A DNA stretch of 64,000 bases, taken from Episyrphus balteatus (Eukaryota; Arthropoda; Insecta; Diptera; Syrphidae). The stretch's first letter is position 1. Each line of letters begins with the position of its first letter. Shown in pieces: positions 10,722-21,784 of this stretch. Both the position numbers and the translations under genes were made by a program. Under the pieces are notes generated by a model. The model did no database searches. It saw only the letters and a list, made by a program, of their open reading frames with translations, and was not told the DNA's origin. Location: NCBI RefSeq assembly GCF_945859705.1, contig NC_079136.1, forward strand, positions 116,247,028 to 116,311,027, written 5' to 3'.

Positions 10722-10898
10722 TTTCAAACCAAGAAAATTAGGACTTGCGGACATGAGATTTTTTTAAATTTTTGAGGGTAGTTAAAGAATATCCAAACAA
10801 AGATTAAAATGAAAAAATTAGCCTATTAGCACTTATTCCTAAGATGAACAAGAATCTTCTTTAACGCATATCCTAAAATTTGCCCATCGATCAAAAAA
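10708..10898 (-). repeat. Inverted copy of segment A
   Basis: Reverse complement of about 6786-6983 with very few changes (for example TTTAACGCATATCC against TTCAGTGCATATCC). Read with segments A and B, it forms a long potential hairpin with B as loop, interrupted by the 3-kb insert. Confidence 0.8.
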
Positions 10899-12700
10899 TG
10901 TACTTATGTATATCGTTAGTATTTAACGAAATAAACTTTTCCAATATATACAGCTGCTCGCATCGAAAAGTGCTTCTAAATATACAAATTATTTCATATG
11001 CCAATTTTCGAGTGTTCTCCAATCTGATTGGTAGATACTTATATAATAATTTTTATCAAAAAAACTAAACCGACTTCCATAGTTCAAAACTGGGTTTTAT
11101 GGTTTTTCTCATAGTTTCCATAGCCATAACTGGACAAAATTTAAATGGAACCACACTGCAGGGCCCAGCTTTCCAATACAAAAAGAATTATCAAAATTGG
11201 TTAACTCAGTCCAAAGTTAAGTGGTAACAAGCATAAATAAAAATTAAAGGCGAATTGAATACCTCCTCCTTTTTGGAAGTTGGTAAAAATTCAGGCATCC
11301 CAAATTCATCGATTTTAGATCTTAAAACGGAGTCACACTGGATTTCGATTACCTCCATTTGCAAATGATTAGGTACTAACTCTATATTTATAAATCCGTC
11401 TCAAAAAAGATATTTAAAAAGCGAATTTTTTTCATTGGAATTCATTTCAGAAAAAGTAGCGACAATAAGTCGATTGCAGATCGAATTTTTGGATGTTTGG
11501 AATTCGACATAAATCATTTTTTACAAATAAACAAATTAAGAGCTTTTTCCCAAAAATTCACCTAGGTTGAAACAAACCGTGTGGGACTTTTTCGCTGCTT
11601 TCCCATCTGCAATGCACAGTGGTTCCGTAGTAGGCCATAGGCCAAAATATCGATGTCAATATAATGACGTTATTTTTCGTTATATATGTTATAAATAGCC
11701 TATTCTTTAAGATGGCGTAACAGAAATTTTGAGAAAATAACGGAACTTTTCATATCGACCATGAAAAGTTGTCGAAAAAAGTCTGGTTTCAAGCTTTATT
11801 TTTGGTCCCGAATCAACTTAAACTTTTAAGTGTATTTTTCGGTTAAAATTATTTTTAAAGTTTTTTTGTTGTTATGGAACTTAAAGTTGAAGGTATGTAC
11901 TATATTTAAAGAGTTTACAATTCTATTTTATTTAAAATTTTCAATAAAAAACAGACTAGAAAAGGACAGGTTCAAATTCCATACTTTTGTTTTTCTTATC
12001 ACTTTAACGAAACTTTTAACTATGTTGTCATCAATATAAATACATGATTCATATACATAAATTTTCTCTAGCATGTGTAGTTTCTAAAACAATTGAATTT
12101 GTCTGCGAATAAGTGCGACGGGCTACGACTGACTCTTTCACACTCACTGTTTCAATTTTACCCATATTTCTCATATTTAAAAATTTTTCAAATAATTTTT
12201 TCTTTTTTTGAATTTTTATGTTTTCCTCAAGTTTTTGTACATATTTTTATAAAAATATATGATATTAAGCAAGCTTTAAATCTGAAATGTAACATAAAAA
12301 TTATGACTGAAATTGAAAAAAAAAAAAATAAATAATTTAAAAAAAATAACTAATCATTTGTTTGTATGTTGATTCAAGGCTTCTTTTTACATTTTGTTAT
12401 TAAATGTATACAAGATTTCTTTATCAATCAATTGTTTTTCATTGGAATTATTCTTTTTTATTGATAAAAAAATATATTCTCACACATATTCAAGTATATT
12501 TTGTTGCTATCCTAACCATAATCTCCTATGGCCGCCCTTCTTAGAAACCGGTACCACTGTGCACTGGAGAAAAGATAAACAATTATTTTCTCCAATGCTA
12601 ATTTCAGCAAAAAAAAGCTTTTTTTCAACACAAAAAATGTTTGCTTACCTTTTCACCAAACGGACAACATCGTTTTGAAATGGAGAAATTTGTGTTCATT
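10899..12700. other. AT-rich non-coding DNA inside the hAT-ended unit
   Basis: No gene, RNA or tandem array is recognised. The open frames at 11830, 12093 and 12394 are short, rich in Phe, Leu, Ile and Lys as AT-rich DNA predicts, and show no domain. Some of this may be the original hAT interior. Confidence 0.5.
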
Positions 12701-12853
12701 ATATATACATTATACATTTAAATTTTATTTTTTTAAACAGAAATTGAATGTAAAAAAATTGAAAATGCAAGTTGTACCTAAATTAAGCTTGGGCCGCACA
12801 AATATAGAATGTGGGCCGCATGCGGCCCGCGGGCCGCAAGTTTGACATGCCTG

Positions 12854-12861
12854 TTGTAAGA
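12854..12861. repeat. Target-site duplication, right (TTGTAAGA)
   Basis: Exact copy of 2364-2371, directly after the GCCTG end of the hAT-ended unit. Confidence 0.9.
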
Positions 12862-13025
12862 GGTCAATAATGTATAATTTTAGAAAAAAATGTCTCTGTT
12901 TACTTACAAATTAAAAACTTTTGTTTATCCTCAGCAATCATTTGTTGTTGTTTCCCGTGCAAAATTTTACTGAGCTAAGTACTCAGTTACCAATAAAACA
13001 CGCCTATCTGAGTAGGTATTTGAAG

Positions 13026-13799
13026 AAAATCAGGTACCTTTTCTGTTATATGCCTAACAGTTAGGGTTTTATCTATAATACATAAAGATTTTGCTACTAT
13101 AAGTGACAAGTATTTTATATGCCCGCTGTTTCAATGTTATGTTTATAATCCATTAACATGTTAACATGGCACCATATACCTACTCGTAGAGGCAAAAGTC
13201 ATTAACAAACAATATTATTATCAAATTATAACCTTAAAATAATTGAGACAAAAAAAAATTAAAAACCTAAAACGTTAAGCATTGGAAAAGTAAGAGTTTT
13301 CTAACGTGACCTGTTTTGTCAAATTATGAGTTTAGAGGTCTCATCGGACATGTCTCATGGAACATGAAATTACTGTATTAGTTTGTTTGAACAATAAGTT
13401 TTGACACTTTTCCAATACAACAATGTTTGAGATTCTACTTAATGATCAATATAATTGATCTGGAAAACATGAGTTGAGAGTTTTTTATCCTAAGCCGATT
13501 ATATTTTAATTCCATTTCTTTCCATCAAACAACAGCCCATTCATACATTAGTTGAATTTTTAGTAATTTGGACCTCGAAGTTTCGCACTTTCATGGTTTT
13601 TACCACCATGTCAAAATTTTCGCTATATTCCAAAATTAAGGTATTCATATCATTCATTATGAATTAATTTTTGCAAAAACTGGAACATGGCATTGACTAA
13701 TCCACTCTTACAAGTGTCGAACGTGTATAAAGTCTAAAAACTTAAGTATATGAATTTGTCATCGAAACGAAAAATAAAATGTATCTGGCTTTTTGGGAC
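13026..13799. other. AT-rich non-coding DNA, nothing recognised
   Basis: No gene, repeat or RNA could be supported in this stretch. Confidence 0.4.
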
Positions 13800-14224
13800 C
13801 ATTTACAGATTTAACTGTATGTTGCTTCGAAAAAAACACCTTTTCACACAAATTTTTTTATGAAAACTCTTTATTATTGCTTTTTATCCCAAATGCAACC
13901 TTTTAACCAAATTTTATAAGGATGACCCATCAATTTTTGTCTCACTCAAAAAACACCTTATAAACCATGATATTCTTATAGACACTTGAGATTTTTTTTT
14001 TCAATCTCAAAAGTAACATAAATGCTGAGTTTCAATGGGATACAACTATTATTACTTAGTTTTTTCCAATATACCCACATTTTCCCTGCACCAAAAAAAA
14101 AATACCCTTTTACATTAAAAAAAAAATGTAATTCCCATGGCAAAGGCAAAATTTTTCATAAATTTCGTAAAGGTACCATTTATACCGCGGATTTTTCTAC
14201 ATAAAAAAAAACACCCTTTCACAT

Positions 14225-14335
14225 ACTTACTTACTTAGGGTGACCAGCGCCGTAAGGCTGCTACAATCCGCTGTGGATTTGGGCTTCAACCAACAAGCTT
14301 CGCCAGCCAGCTCTATCTTTTTTATTGAGTTTATT
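14225..14335. mobile_element. Possible retroelement tail or SINE fragment
   Basis: A GC-richer island beginning ACTTACTTACTTAGGGTG and continuing GGCTGCTACAATCCGCTGTG and CAACCAACAAGCTTCGCC. Similar phrases occur in dispersed repeats of other flies and mosquitoes as I recall, but I cannot search, so the assignment is tentative. It interrupts the diverged array described at 13800. Confidence 0.35.
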
Positions 14336-14879
14336 GAGGTCCTTTCACATACAATTTTTTTTATAAATTAAATATGTTTACCAATTTTCATTGGGGTACC
14401 ATTGTTGTCCTAGAATTTGTGATGCTACTTACTCTGAATTTGATCACTTCTTAAAAAAACACCCCCTTTCACTCAAGATTATATTGTAGGTATATTCTTT
14501 TGATTCTTATAGTTCTTATTGCAAACGAAACGTTTTCATTACGTTTAAAAAATTAACAACATTTTTTGTTAGCTGTTATGATACCTTTGTCACACATAAC
14601 TCAACCCCTAAAAAAATCACCTTGCTTTATCTAAAACCAGATTAGATTTAGATAGATTTAGATTCTTCCTTTATTCATTAGATAAATTACAAGTTTTTTC
14701 CTATTGGAAATACGGACATGACAATGCTGCCGTCTGCCGGAAATGACATTTCAGTAAAATAAATAAAATTATATAAAGAGAAGATGTATCAAAAAGATTT
14801 ACAATAAATTTGAAATAATAAATTACATAAATAAATATTATAAAAAATATTAGACAAAAGCTTATATTAACATAGATAT

Positions 14880-15050
14880 GAGGAATAAATTTGTATATAA
14901 TTTTAAATTTTAAGTATTAAATTTTTAATTTTAAATTTTAAATTTTTTAAATTTTCAATTATTTTAAATTTTTAATATTTTTTAAAATTTTTTAAATTTT
15001 TAAAATTTTTAATTTTTTTTTTTTTTTTATTTTTTTAAATTTTTTTTAAA
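14880..15050. repeat. TTTAAATTTT low-complexity block
   Basis: Nearly pure A and T with reiterated AAATTTTTAAATTTT; simple-sequence DNA. Confidence 0.8.
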
Positions 15051-15236
15051 ATTATGGAAGAGCGAGAAACTTTTGAGCAATTTTAATGATTTGCAACATA
15101 AAAACTAGTAATTTTAATGATTTAAAACATAAAAAAAATATAAAAAGAATATCAATTTTAATGATTTGAAACATAACGATTTGATTAAAAGCAATAATTT
15201 GCAGGCCTTAAATTGAATAGAGACTTGTTGTAAGAA

Positions 15237-15560
15237 CTAATTTAACAAAAAACTATTACGATAAGTCATAGCATGACTGCAATATTTATACAAGGTGAGC
15301 CAACCACGGGCGCCATTTAATATTTCGTAAAGACTATTTACGCACAGAAAACTTTCTTGGAAATGGAATCTTCGGATTTCTTGTAGAATTGGGCATACAG
15401 CAATGAAGTGGTAAATATTTTCAGACTCTCTCCTGTTACATAGATCACAAGTTTGCTGAAGATCGACTCTATGTGGCATGAAATTCAAATTTAATAATTC
15501 AACTCTAGCTCTGAATATGGTGCTTATAACTTTTGAACAAAATTTTGTGTTGAAAATCTA
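15237..15560 (-). pseudogene. LINE C-terminal relic with zinc knuckle
   Basis: On the minus strand the frame reads (K)VISTIFRARVELLNLNF, then CDLCNRRESENIYHFIAVCP and a short helix-like end. The CX2C...HX4C pattern with preceding leucines is the typical C-terminus of non-LTR retrotransposon ORF2 proteins, downstream of the reverse transcriptase. Nothing of the reverse transcriptase itself is found upstream, so only the last about 100 residues survive. The frame is open through this piece although the rest has gone, so it could also be a 5'-truncated insertion. It differs from the LINE at 2645-6276, whose C-terminus has no such knuckle. Confidence 0.6.
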
Positions 15561-15890
15561 AAACCATCATATCGAATTTCATCACTGTATCATGTTTGTA
15601 CATGGTTTTCGGTTATATTTTACTTGTTGAAATAGAAAAAAAACACCCTTGCGTTTAATCGAGAATAACTTTTCGTATTGGCTTTATTTTTATGTCATTC
15701 GATTTAGCATACGAATACAAAATAACCTAAAAAGTGTGTCATATATTGTTGTCATTCACCCCCTCCAGCGAAAAAAACACCCTTCCACCCAATTTTGTTT
15801 GTAAAAACTTTTTGAATCCTTGATTTTTATTCCAAACTTTTTGTCAAGTTTCATTAGGCATGAGGGTAACAATTTTTTTAACCCCTTGTA

Positions 15891-18229
15891 ACCCAACATC
15901 GTAAATTTTAAAATTAATAATGTAAATCGAAAGGGCTTTAGCTATAATAAAACACGTATTTTTTAAAAATTCAATAAATTCATTATTTGCTTAGTTATTT
16001 CGAAATTTACGCAGTAAAAAAAAAGTTTAAATAATTTATTTTTGTATATAAATGCAAAAATTCAAACAAAAAGCTATCTAATATTTATTTTTAGACACAT
16101 TCCTAAAATCCAAAAATAAAACCCCGTTAGTTTATGCACGAAAAATATTTTTTCTGAATTTCGTAGTTCTTACATAAATTTGCTTGTTTTCCAAAAAAGC
16201 CGAACTTTCAACATTAACTGCCAATTAAAAACTATTGGTGCTATTTATTAGAAATATGGCGCATTATTTCGATAAAGCAATTCTTAAAGATTATATAAGA
16301 AGCTTTAAAAGAATAAAAATATGTTTTTTATAGCTTTTGGGCGATCTTTTTCGGTTTGTTACAGAAATGTCACATGGGGCTACAAGGGGTTAAATGCCTA
16401 TTTTACCTGTACTATAATATAAGCATCCTACAGCTAGTTTAGGATTTTTTAGGGAGTTAATTAAATTCAATGTCTTCAAAATCCCGTGTTAAACACTTAT
16501 AAGTAAAAAGTAAAATCAAAATAAGACCTGTAGCCAACGAAGAAGATAACATTCACTTAGAAGTTCGATACTCAGAAACCAATATGCAAACATATAAAAA
16601 AAAAATTACGTATACACCCCAGTAGCCGCAGTAGAAATATTTATTGAAGTGAACCAGAAACTCATCTTTAATATTTTCCTTTAAACAACATCTTTCTTCG
16701 GTGTGTGCACCAACTAATTTACAATTCTAAGGTAGGCCAATTTTTTTTTACGTGGCAACACCATTAAGCTGCCAATTATCCACCTTAGAGCTAAAGGTTA
16801 ATCAGCTCGTTCCCATTACACACTCAGCCAGCACATTCTATTGTTTGAGTTGTTCACCTCAACTTCACTAAATATTGCAACGTTGCAATATTCAAAGTCT
16901 ATGTGCGAGTGAAAGAGACAGAAATAAAGTGTGCATAAGTCAAAGTCAAACTTACAACGAAGAAATTCAATCCAAAACCAAATCCAAACTCCTTTCATTA
17001 TAGACACCGAACTAAGGGATACACAAAGAGAAGAGGAAACCCAAGCTTCCTTTCCCCGTTATAAAGCTTGTAATGCATGAAAATAGAATAGAACCTTATA
17101 GTATATGGTATTTTACCTTGTGTTGCTGCTTCGGTGATGCAGTTATGCAGTTATTTGTGATGCTGATGCACAGAATGAATTAATTATTTAATTTGATTTT
17201 CCATATTCACTCCTCTCTGCCTTCATTTTAATTCATCATCCTCACTTTTCATGTCGTTGCCTTCAGGGTTGTTTTGTTTGCCATCTCATCATCCATCGTC
17301 GTTATCAGAAAAGCCTCTCGTTCTTGTGAATAAAATGCTGTCAGAGCTCAGAGGAGGTGTGCGCCTTTCGATGACGCACACACAATTCCATGGCAGATTG
17401 CTTTTGCCTGCACGTAATAAGCATTTTGTGAGGAAGATTGGTTAATCACCAGAAATGCAGTACACATGTTTTTCTTCATCGTCGTCGCCGTCTTCGTCGT
17501 GCGTCGTTCGTATTGATAGTTGGTGGTTTTACTTGTTTAAGACTTTTTCTTGTCTTCATCTAGATTCTAGAAGCTTTGTAACAGTTTACTTCTTGTTTCT
17601 CTATATAATTAGCTAAAGGAGCAAATTTTGTGGTTTCTATTGTTTTTCTTTTCCGAGCTTTATAATCAATGTGTCTTAATAGAAAATTCAATAGTTAAAA
17701 TCTTTCTCTGGGAATTTTGAAAAGAAGCAATGTAACGTAATTGAATTTTAGTTGAATGAAAAGTTGAGTTTAGCCTAGACTTTATCAGTTAGTATTAATT
17801 TTTTTTCGAAAACAAGATGCATAGTTGCGAGGAGGAATATGATATAAAATAAAATTTTTGCATACTTTTTAAAATTTTTAAAAGAATTTATGCACATCAG
17901 TAAAATTATGAACAGATCCATTAAAAATATAAAGGCAAAGTTTTAAATCAACAATTCTTATGTTGTAGAGTAGACTTTAAGGGCTGATTTGTCGTTAAAA
18001 TCATGAATTTCATTCAACCATATACCCTCCATTAACTCAGGAGCCATTGCAGTTAGTAAAAAGTTGACTGAAATATCGAAGCCTTGAAATTGTTAAGAAA
18101 GCTTTCGCTAACTTTGGTTTGCACAGCCGAATTCATATTGATAATATAGCAATAAGTAAACAAAATATTTTACGAGTCCCTGATAGACTTTACTGTTAAA
18201 ACCGTTGAAACACGAAAAAAAGTAAGTTT
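15891..18229. other. Non-coding DNA, no gene recognised
   Basis: AT-rich to mixed sequence. A GTCGTCGCCGTCTTCGTCGT-like simple stretch lies at about 17480-17510. The frames at 16816-17007 and 17251-17445 show no domain. This may be ordinary intergenic or intronic host DNA. Confidence 0.4.
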
Positions 18230-18990
18230 TTTCTCTGTATGATGAAAATTCTGTATAATGTTGTACGATACTGAATGATTAAAATTCCGTTTTTCAAAAT
18301 ACTGTACAAAATTCAGAATCCTGTAATTATAAATACTGTATGAGTAAAATATTGTGTATTATAATGCTCTATTACTCTATGTTGAAGAAGTTTAACAAAC
18401 TGACTTAATATTCGTGCAAGTTTTGAATGATCTCATAGTTTGATGGTGTTGATGATTGACAAAAGTAATTAAGGTAAAATGGATAAAAAAGAGAAGTAGA
18501 CAAAAAAGAGAAAGGGATGAAAATTATTTTTAAAGTACGTATTTTGCAATTGCTTAGTTGAAGCTAATAAGAACGTTCTGGTGTCGTGTGGTGGAAGTAA
18601 AATTGATATGATACTTAGCTTTTGGAAAAATTTTATTTTAAAGTTCTGTATCCAAAAATGCTGTAAAAAGGCTGAAAAATCCTTTTGATAATGTAAACAA
18701 GTGCTCACTTTTTACATTATTAAAAATTTTTTTTAGCCTTTTTACAGCATTTTAAAATTCAAAATTTTGAAAACAGAATTTTGAAATGCCGTGTTTTGAT
18801 CAGCCAGAATTTTGAAGTACAAAATTTTGCATAACTGTATTTTGATCATACAGTATTTGGACGCCAATCCAAAAATTTTTATATAAGAACTATTTGGGTT
18901 GGGGTCAAATTCTGCCGGGGCCAAAACTCAGCTTTAAAAATTCAGCTTTTCAAAAATCTGCTTTTCATAATTCTGTTTTGCAAAATTCTG
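18230..18990. mobile_element. Degenerate copy of the satellite-armed foldback family
   Basis: Left arm: ATTCTGTA-type repeats at 18233-18345. Right arm: the opposite strand form (CAGAATTTTG, ACAGTATTTGG) at 18755-18860. The core at about 18685-18720 is a mirror of TTTTGATAATGTAAACAAGTG and CACTTTTTACATTATTAAAA. The right arm ends at about 18872 in GGCGTCCAAATACTGTATG read in reverse, matching the GGGGTCGAAATTCTGTATG end of the intact copies. A second end, GGGTTGGGGTCAAATTCTG, starts at about 18894. The copy is old and rearranged. Confidence 0.65.
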
Positions 18991-19880
18991 AAAAAAAATT
19001 AAAAAGGGTTTGGAAATTGTTAAAAAACGCTTGCTTTTTAAATATCAAATATAATTTATGAATTACTTAATTAAAGTAATAGGAAAAGGAATATTATTTG
19101 AGAACTGATTCAATTTTATTTATCCTCCATGGATTATAAGCATTTGCGTGATATTGCATTTAACAAAAATATATACAAGTTTCTTTACTTAGTCTTTTTT
19201 TAATAGTTTATAGTTTAATAGTTTTTTTTTAATAGTTTGTCAGTTCCATAACTTTCTACAATGAATCATATTATTTAATTAGATTTTCGTAATCGAATTA
19301 TGACAGTATAACTGACATTAAATTGACACACTTGACTCGAAACCAAATTTAACTAACAAGAAATCTCCAAACAATTCTCAATATTTTTTTTCTAATTTAC
19401 AAAAACTTATCAGTTCATTTTTAATCTGACAACCACTCAGCGAACTGTCAAAATTCATAAAATTTCTTCCACTCCATATCTACATTCACGTAAAACACAT
19501 TTCAAGAGCGCAAAAGTTTCATATAAAAAAAACATTTCAAATTAAAACTATCTTTTCATCATTTTATTGTTATATAGATGAGTTTACTGAAACGTTCAAC
19601 AGTAGATAGTATGTATTAGTAAGAAAAACTTACTTTTTCAGTTTTAATTTCTTTATTTTTCCTACAAAACTAAAGCAATTTTTTAACTGTTGACTCCTCT
19701 TCATGATGATCCCTCGAAAGAAAGTATTTCTTTTTTTTTTTAACACGAAATAGAAAATGTTCAAGGGATGCAATTTGTTTTTTTTTTGGATTTGGTGGAA
19801 TTCAGCGTGGATGAATTTGGTTTCAATGGCGCCTGTTAAATCTCATGGTGAATAATTCAGAAGTTGATTACAATTAATTA
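18991..19880. other. AT-rich non-coding DNA, nothing recognised
   Basis: No supported gene, RNA or repeat. Confidence 0.4.
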
Positions 19881-19884
19881 GTCT

Positions 19885-20120
19885 TCGATAAAAACGGTCT
19901 TTTCAAATCTACATATAAGTGTTTTTCGAAAAAAAAAAAAATGTTACTCATACACCACAGTGACCCGAAATCGTTTAAAAAATCTATAACTGACAAAATA
20001 ATGAAACAAATCGAACTAAAAGGACAATTTTTTTCAAAGAATTTTTTGGTCACTGTGGTGTATGAGTAATATTTTTCTCGAAAAAAAAACTTAGTGTTGA
20101 AAAGGACATTTTTATCGCTG
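19885..20120. repeat. Inverted repeat with GGTCACTGTGGTGTATGAGT arms
   Basis: The left arm (19885-19964) ends in ACTCATACACCACAGTGACC. The right arm begins at about 20048 with its exact reverse complement, and both extend outward through a CGAAAA A-run and a TTTTCAANNCTA-like part. The loop is about 83 bases. A related phrase, GGTCACTGGGGCGTATGC, recurs at about 55150, so this is a dispersed MITE-like family. Confidence 0.65.
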
Positions 20121-20129
20121 AATAATTAT

Positions 20130-21784
20130 TTTAATACAAAAAAAAAAAAAAACTGCCTACAATTCTTCTCACCGAATTTTTGGATGAGAAGGGAGAATAT
20201 CTGGGCTGGCAATTTAAGGTAGAGTTATTAATAGGTAGAGACATCTATTTTCGATGGATGAAGCAACTTTTTTACAGTTTAGTTGACAAAGCAGGGCCTT
20301 AAGTTCCCGAATAACAGCTGAACCAGCCACGGATTCCATCAAATACCAACTCTTCTACAAATGCACAATAATTTGTAATTTCATTTAAGTTTAACCCATC
20401 AACAATGATGGTTTTTTCTTTTTTTTTTTTTTGTTTCTTCAATCTCTGTGCACGACTTAACCGCATCGTTTTTGAGAAAAAAAAATAATAAAACAAAACA
20501 AAACAAAAAAGGGCTCCAAACCCCAAAAACCAAAGCGAAGAACTTTTATTATCCTGATAAATAAATTTCAATAATTCCTTTGCTACTTCTTCTCTTTCAG
20601 CCATTTGCCTGATACTTCTGTTGCATGGATTTTTGTGTGTTTCTGTTTTGCAGAAAAGTACAGAAAAAAAAAAAATAAAACTTTCTGCATTACTTTGTTT
20701 ATATATTTTAGCGAAAAAAAAGAATTTGTTCTAACAGCAGAGCAAAAAAAAAAAAATAAACTTTCACAATTTGTGTGTAAAGTTTTTGGAAGACCAAAAA
20801 AAAAGGTAGGTAGGTAAAGAGCAAGATCTTTGACATCAAAGCTAATTTACACTCGACCATAACAATAAATTATGCCGCACCCTCTGGCACATAGATTTAA
20901 GAAGGTTTTCATTAAATCACACAAAACTTTCCTCTTTCTATTTTGCTTCGCCGATATTATAGGTTTCCAGAATGTGTGCCGCTCTCTGTGTACCTACCCA
21001 ACAAGAATGCATATATACCAAGGTGAATTGCTTACCTTTGCAATATTGCTATTCTCGCTGTGCTGTCATAAATATTATTTAAGATAACCCATATATAGTC
21101 TCGAATCGGCATTCACTTGCACACATATACATACCCATCATACCTATACAAATATAATGCACAAAAATATTTCCCACACTCAAATATCTCAGGCTAAAAG
21201 GACGAAGAACGGACAGATAGACCGACAAACAAACAAATGAACGAACGGATGCAGACTCTTAATCAAAATTTAATAATATCCTTCTGGAGTGCACGAGGTA
21301 AATCATATTTTGTCCTCTCTATATCCATATACCATATAGACACACACTCTCTACTACTCGAATCATTGACAAGCAATAATTCCTAATAATGTAATAATTA
21401 CAAAAGGACCTCCACCTCTTGTGTCCTAGTTTAAGCCTTCTTCTCGTCCTTTTAATACTTAGTACTTATCGTTTTTGGAAATATGTAGGGTGAATGAGAG
21501 TTTCCTGGGTACATTCTGTTCGGACATTCATCTTCAAATTGTCGTCCTTTTTCCAGGACTTTGTCACTATCTATGGCGTTGCATGCATTTGGGTTTTGGT
21601 TGATGTGCTTTCTTCTATGGTTCCATTTGATTGCACACATTCGATGTGAATGAATGTTTCTATAGTTTTATAATAAAATACGTATTTGGAGAATGATTAT
21701 AATAGTCTGGGAAGGATTGTTGCAAAATGATAATAAGTAACAAAAAAAAAAAACTAATACTTTTTTCCTAGATTCCTTGCGGAT
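20130..21784. other. Non-coding DNA; several open frames rejected
   Basis: No gene is supported. The 101-residue minus-strand frame ending at 20299 starts at an ATG and has one hydrophobic stretch followed by a lysine run encoded by poly(A)-like DNA; I do not recognise it. The frames at 20605, 20872 and 21452 look like chance openings. Confidence 0.4.

Larger units (their letters stand above)
2372..12853. mobile_element. 10.5-kb hAT-ended unit, loaded with nested insertions
   Basis: The left end reads CAGGCATATCAAACTC and the right end, in reverse complement, reads CAGGCATGTCAAACTTGCGG followed by more GCGGCCC-type sequence. These are imperfect terminal inverted repeats. Both ends abut a perfect 8-bp duplication, TTGTAAGA. 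The CAG start, 8-bp duplication and GC-rich subterminal GGCCC block fit hAT superfamily ends. No transposase frame (BED finger, hAT dimerisation domain) is present, so the copy is non-autonomous. Most of its length is later insertion: a LINE, a duplicated 464-bp segment and a satellite-rich insert. Only the outermost few hundred bases on each side are likely to be original hAT sequence. Confidence 0.85.
2251..13025. repeat. Outer inverted repeat surrounding the 10.5-kb hAT unit
   Basis: The left arm at about 2251-2335 is matched in reverse complement by about 12935-13025. Both carry CGTGTTTTATTGGT, an ACTGAG stretch, and AACAACAACAAA next to GATT. The hAT-ended unit (2372-12853) sits in what was the loop. 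The hAT therefore landed in an older inverted-repeat element whose arms are now 10.6 kb apart. No clear target duplication is visible outside the arms. Confidence 0.6.
13800..15890 (+). repeat. Old diverged tandem array with AAAAAACACCC landmark, interrupted
   Basis: The phrase AAAAAACACC, usually followed by a TTTCACNCAAATTTT-like stretch, recurs at about 13830, 13950, 14085, 14202, 14455, 14613, 15643 and 15770. The first spacings are about 120-130 bases. Between landmarks TTTATCCCAAATGCAACC-type text is loosely conserved. The array is interrupted by a SINE- or RTE-tail-like piece (14225-14335), a low-complexity block (14880-15050) and a LINE relic (15237-15560). Confidence 0.5.

Noticed and set aside
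20299..20604. 101-residue minus-strand frame beginning MAEREEVAKELL with a hydrophobic stretch
   Set aside because: The lysine run comes from a T-rich tract, no domain is recognised, and there is no splice or promoter context. It looks like chance in AT-rich DNA.
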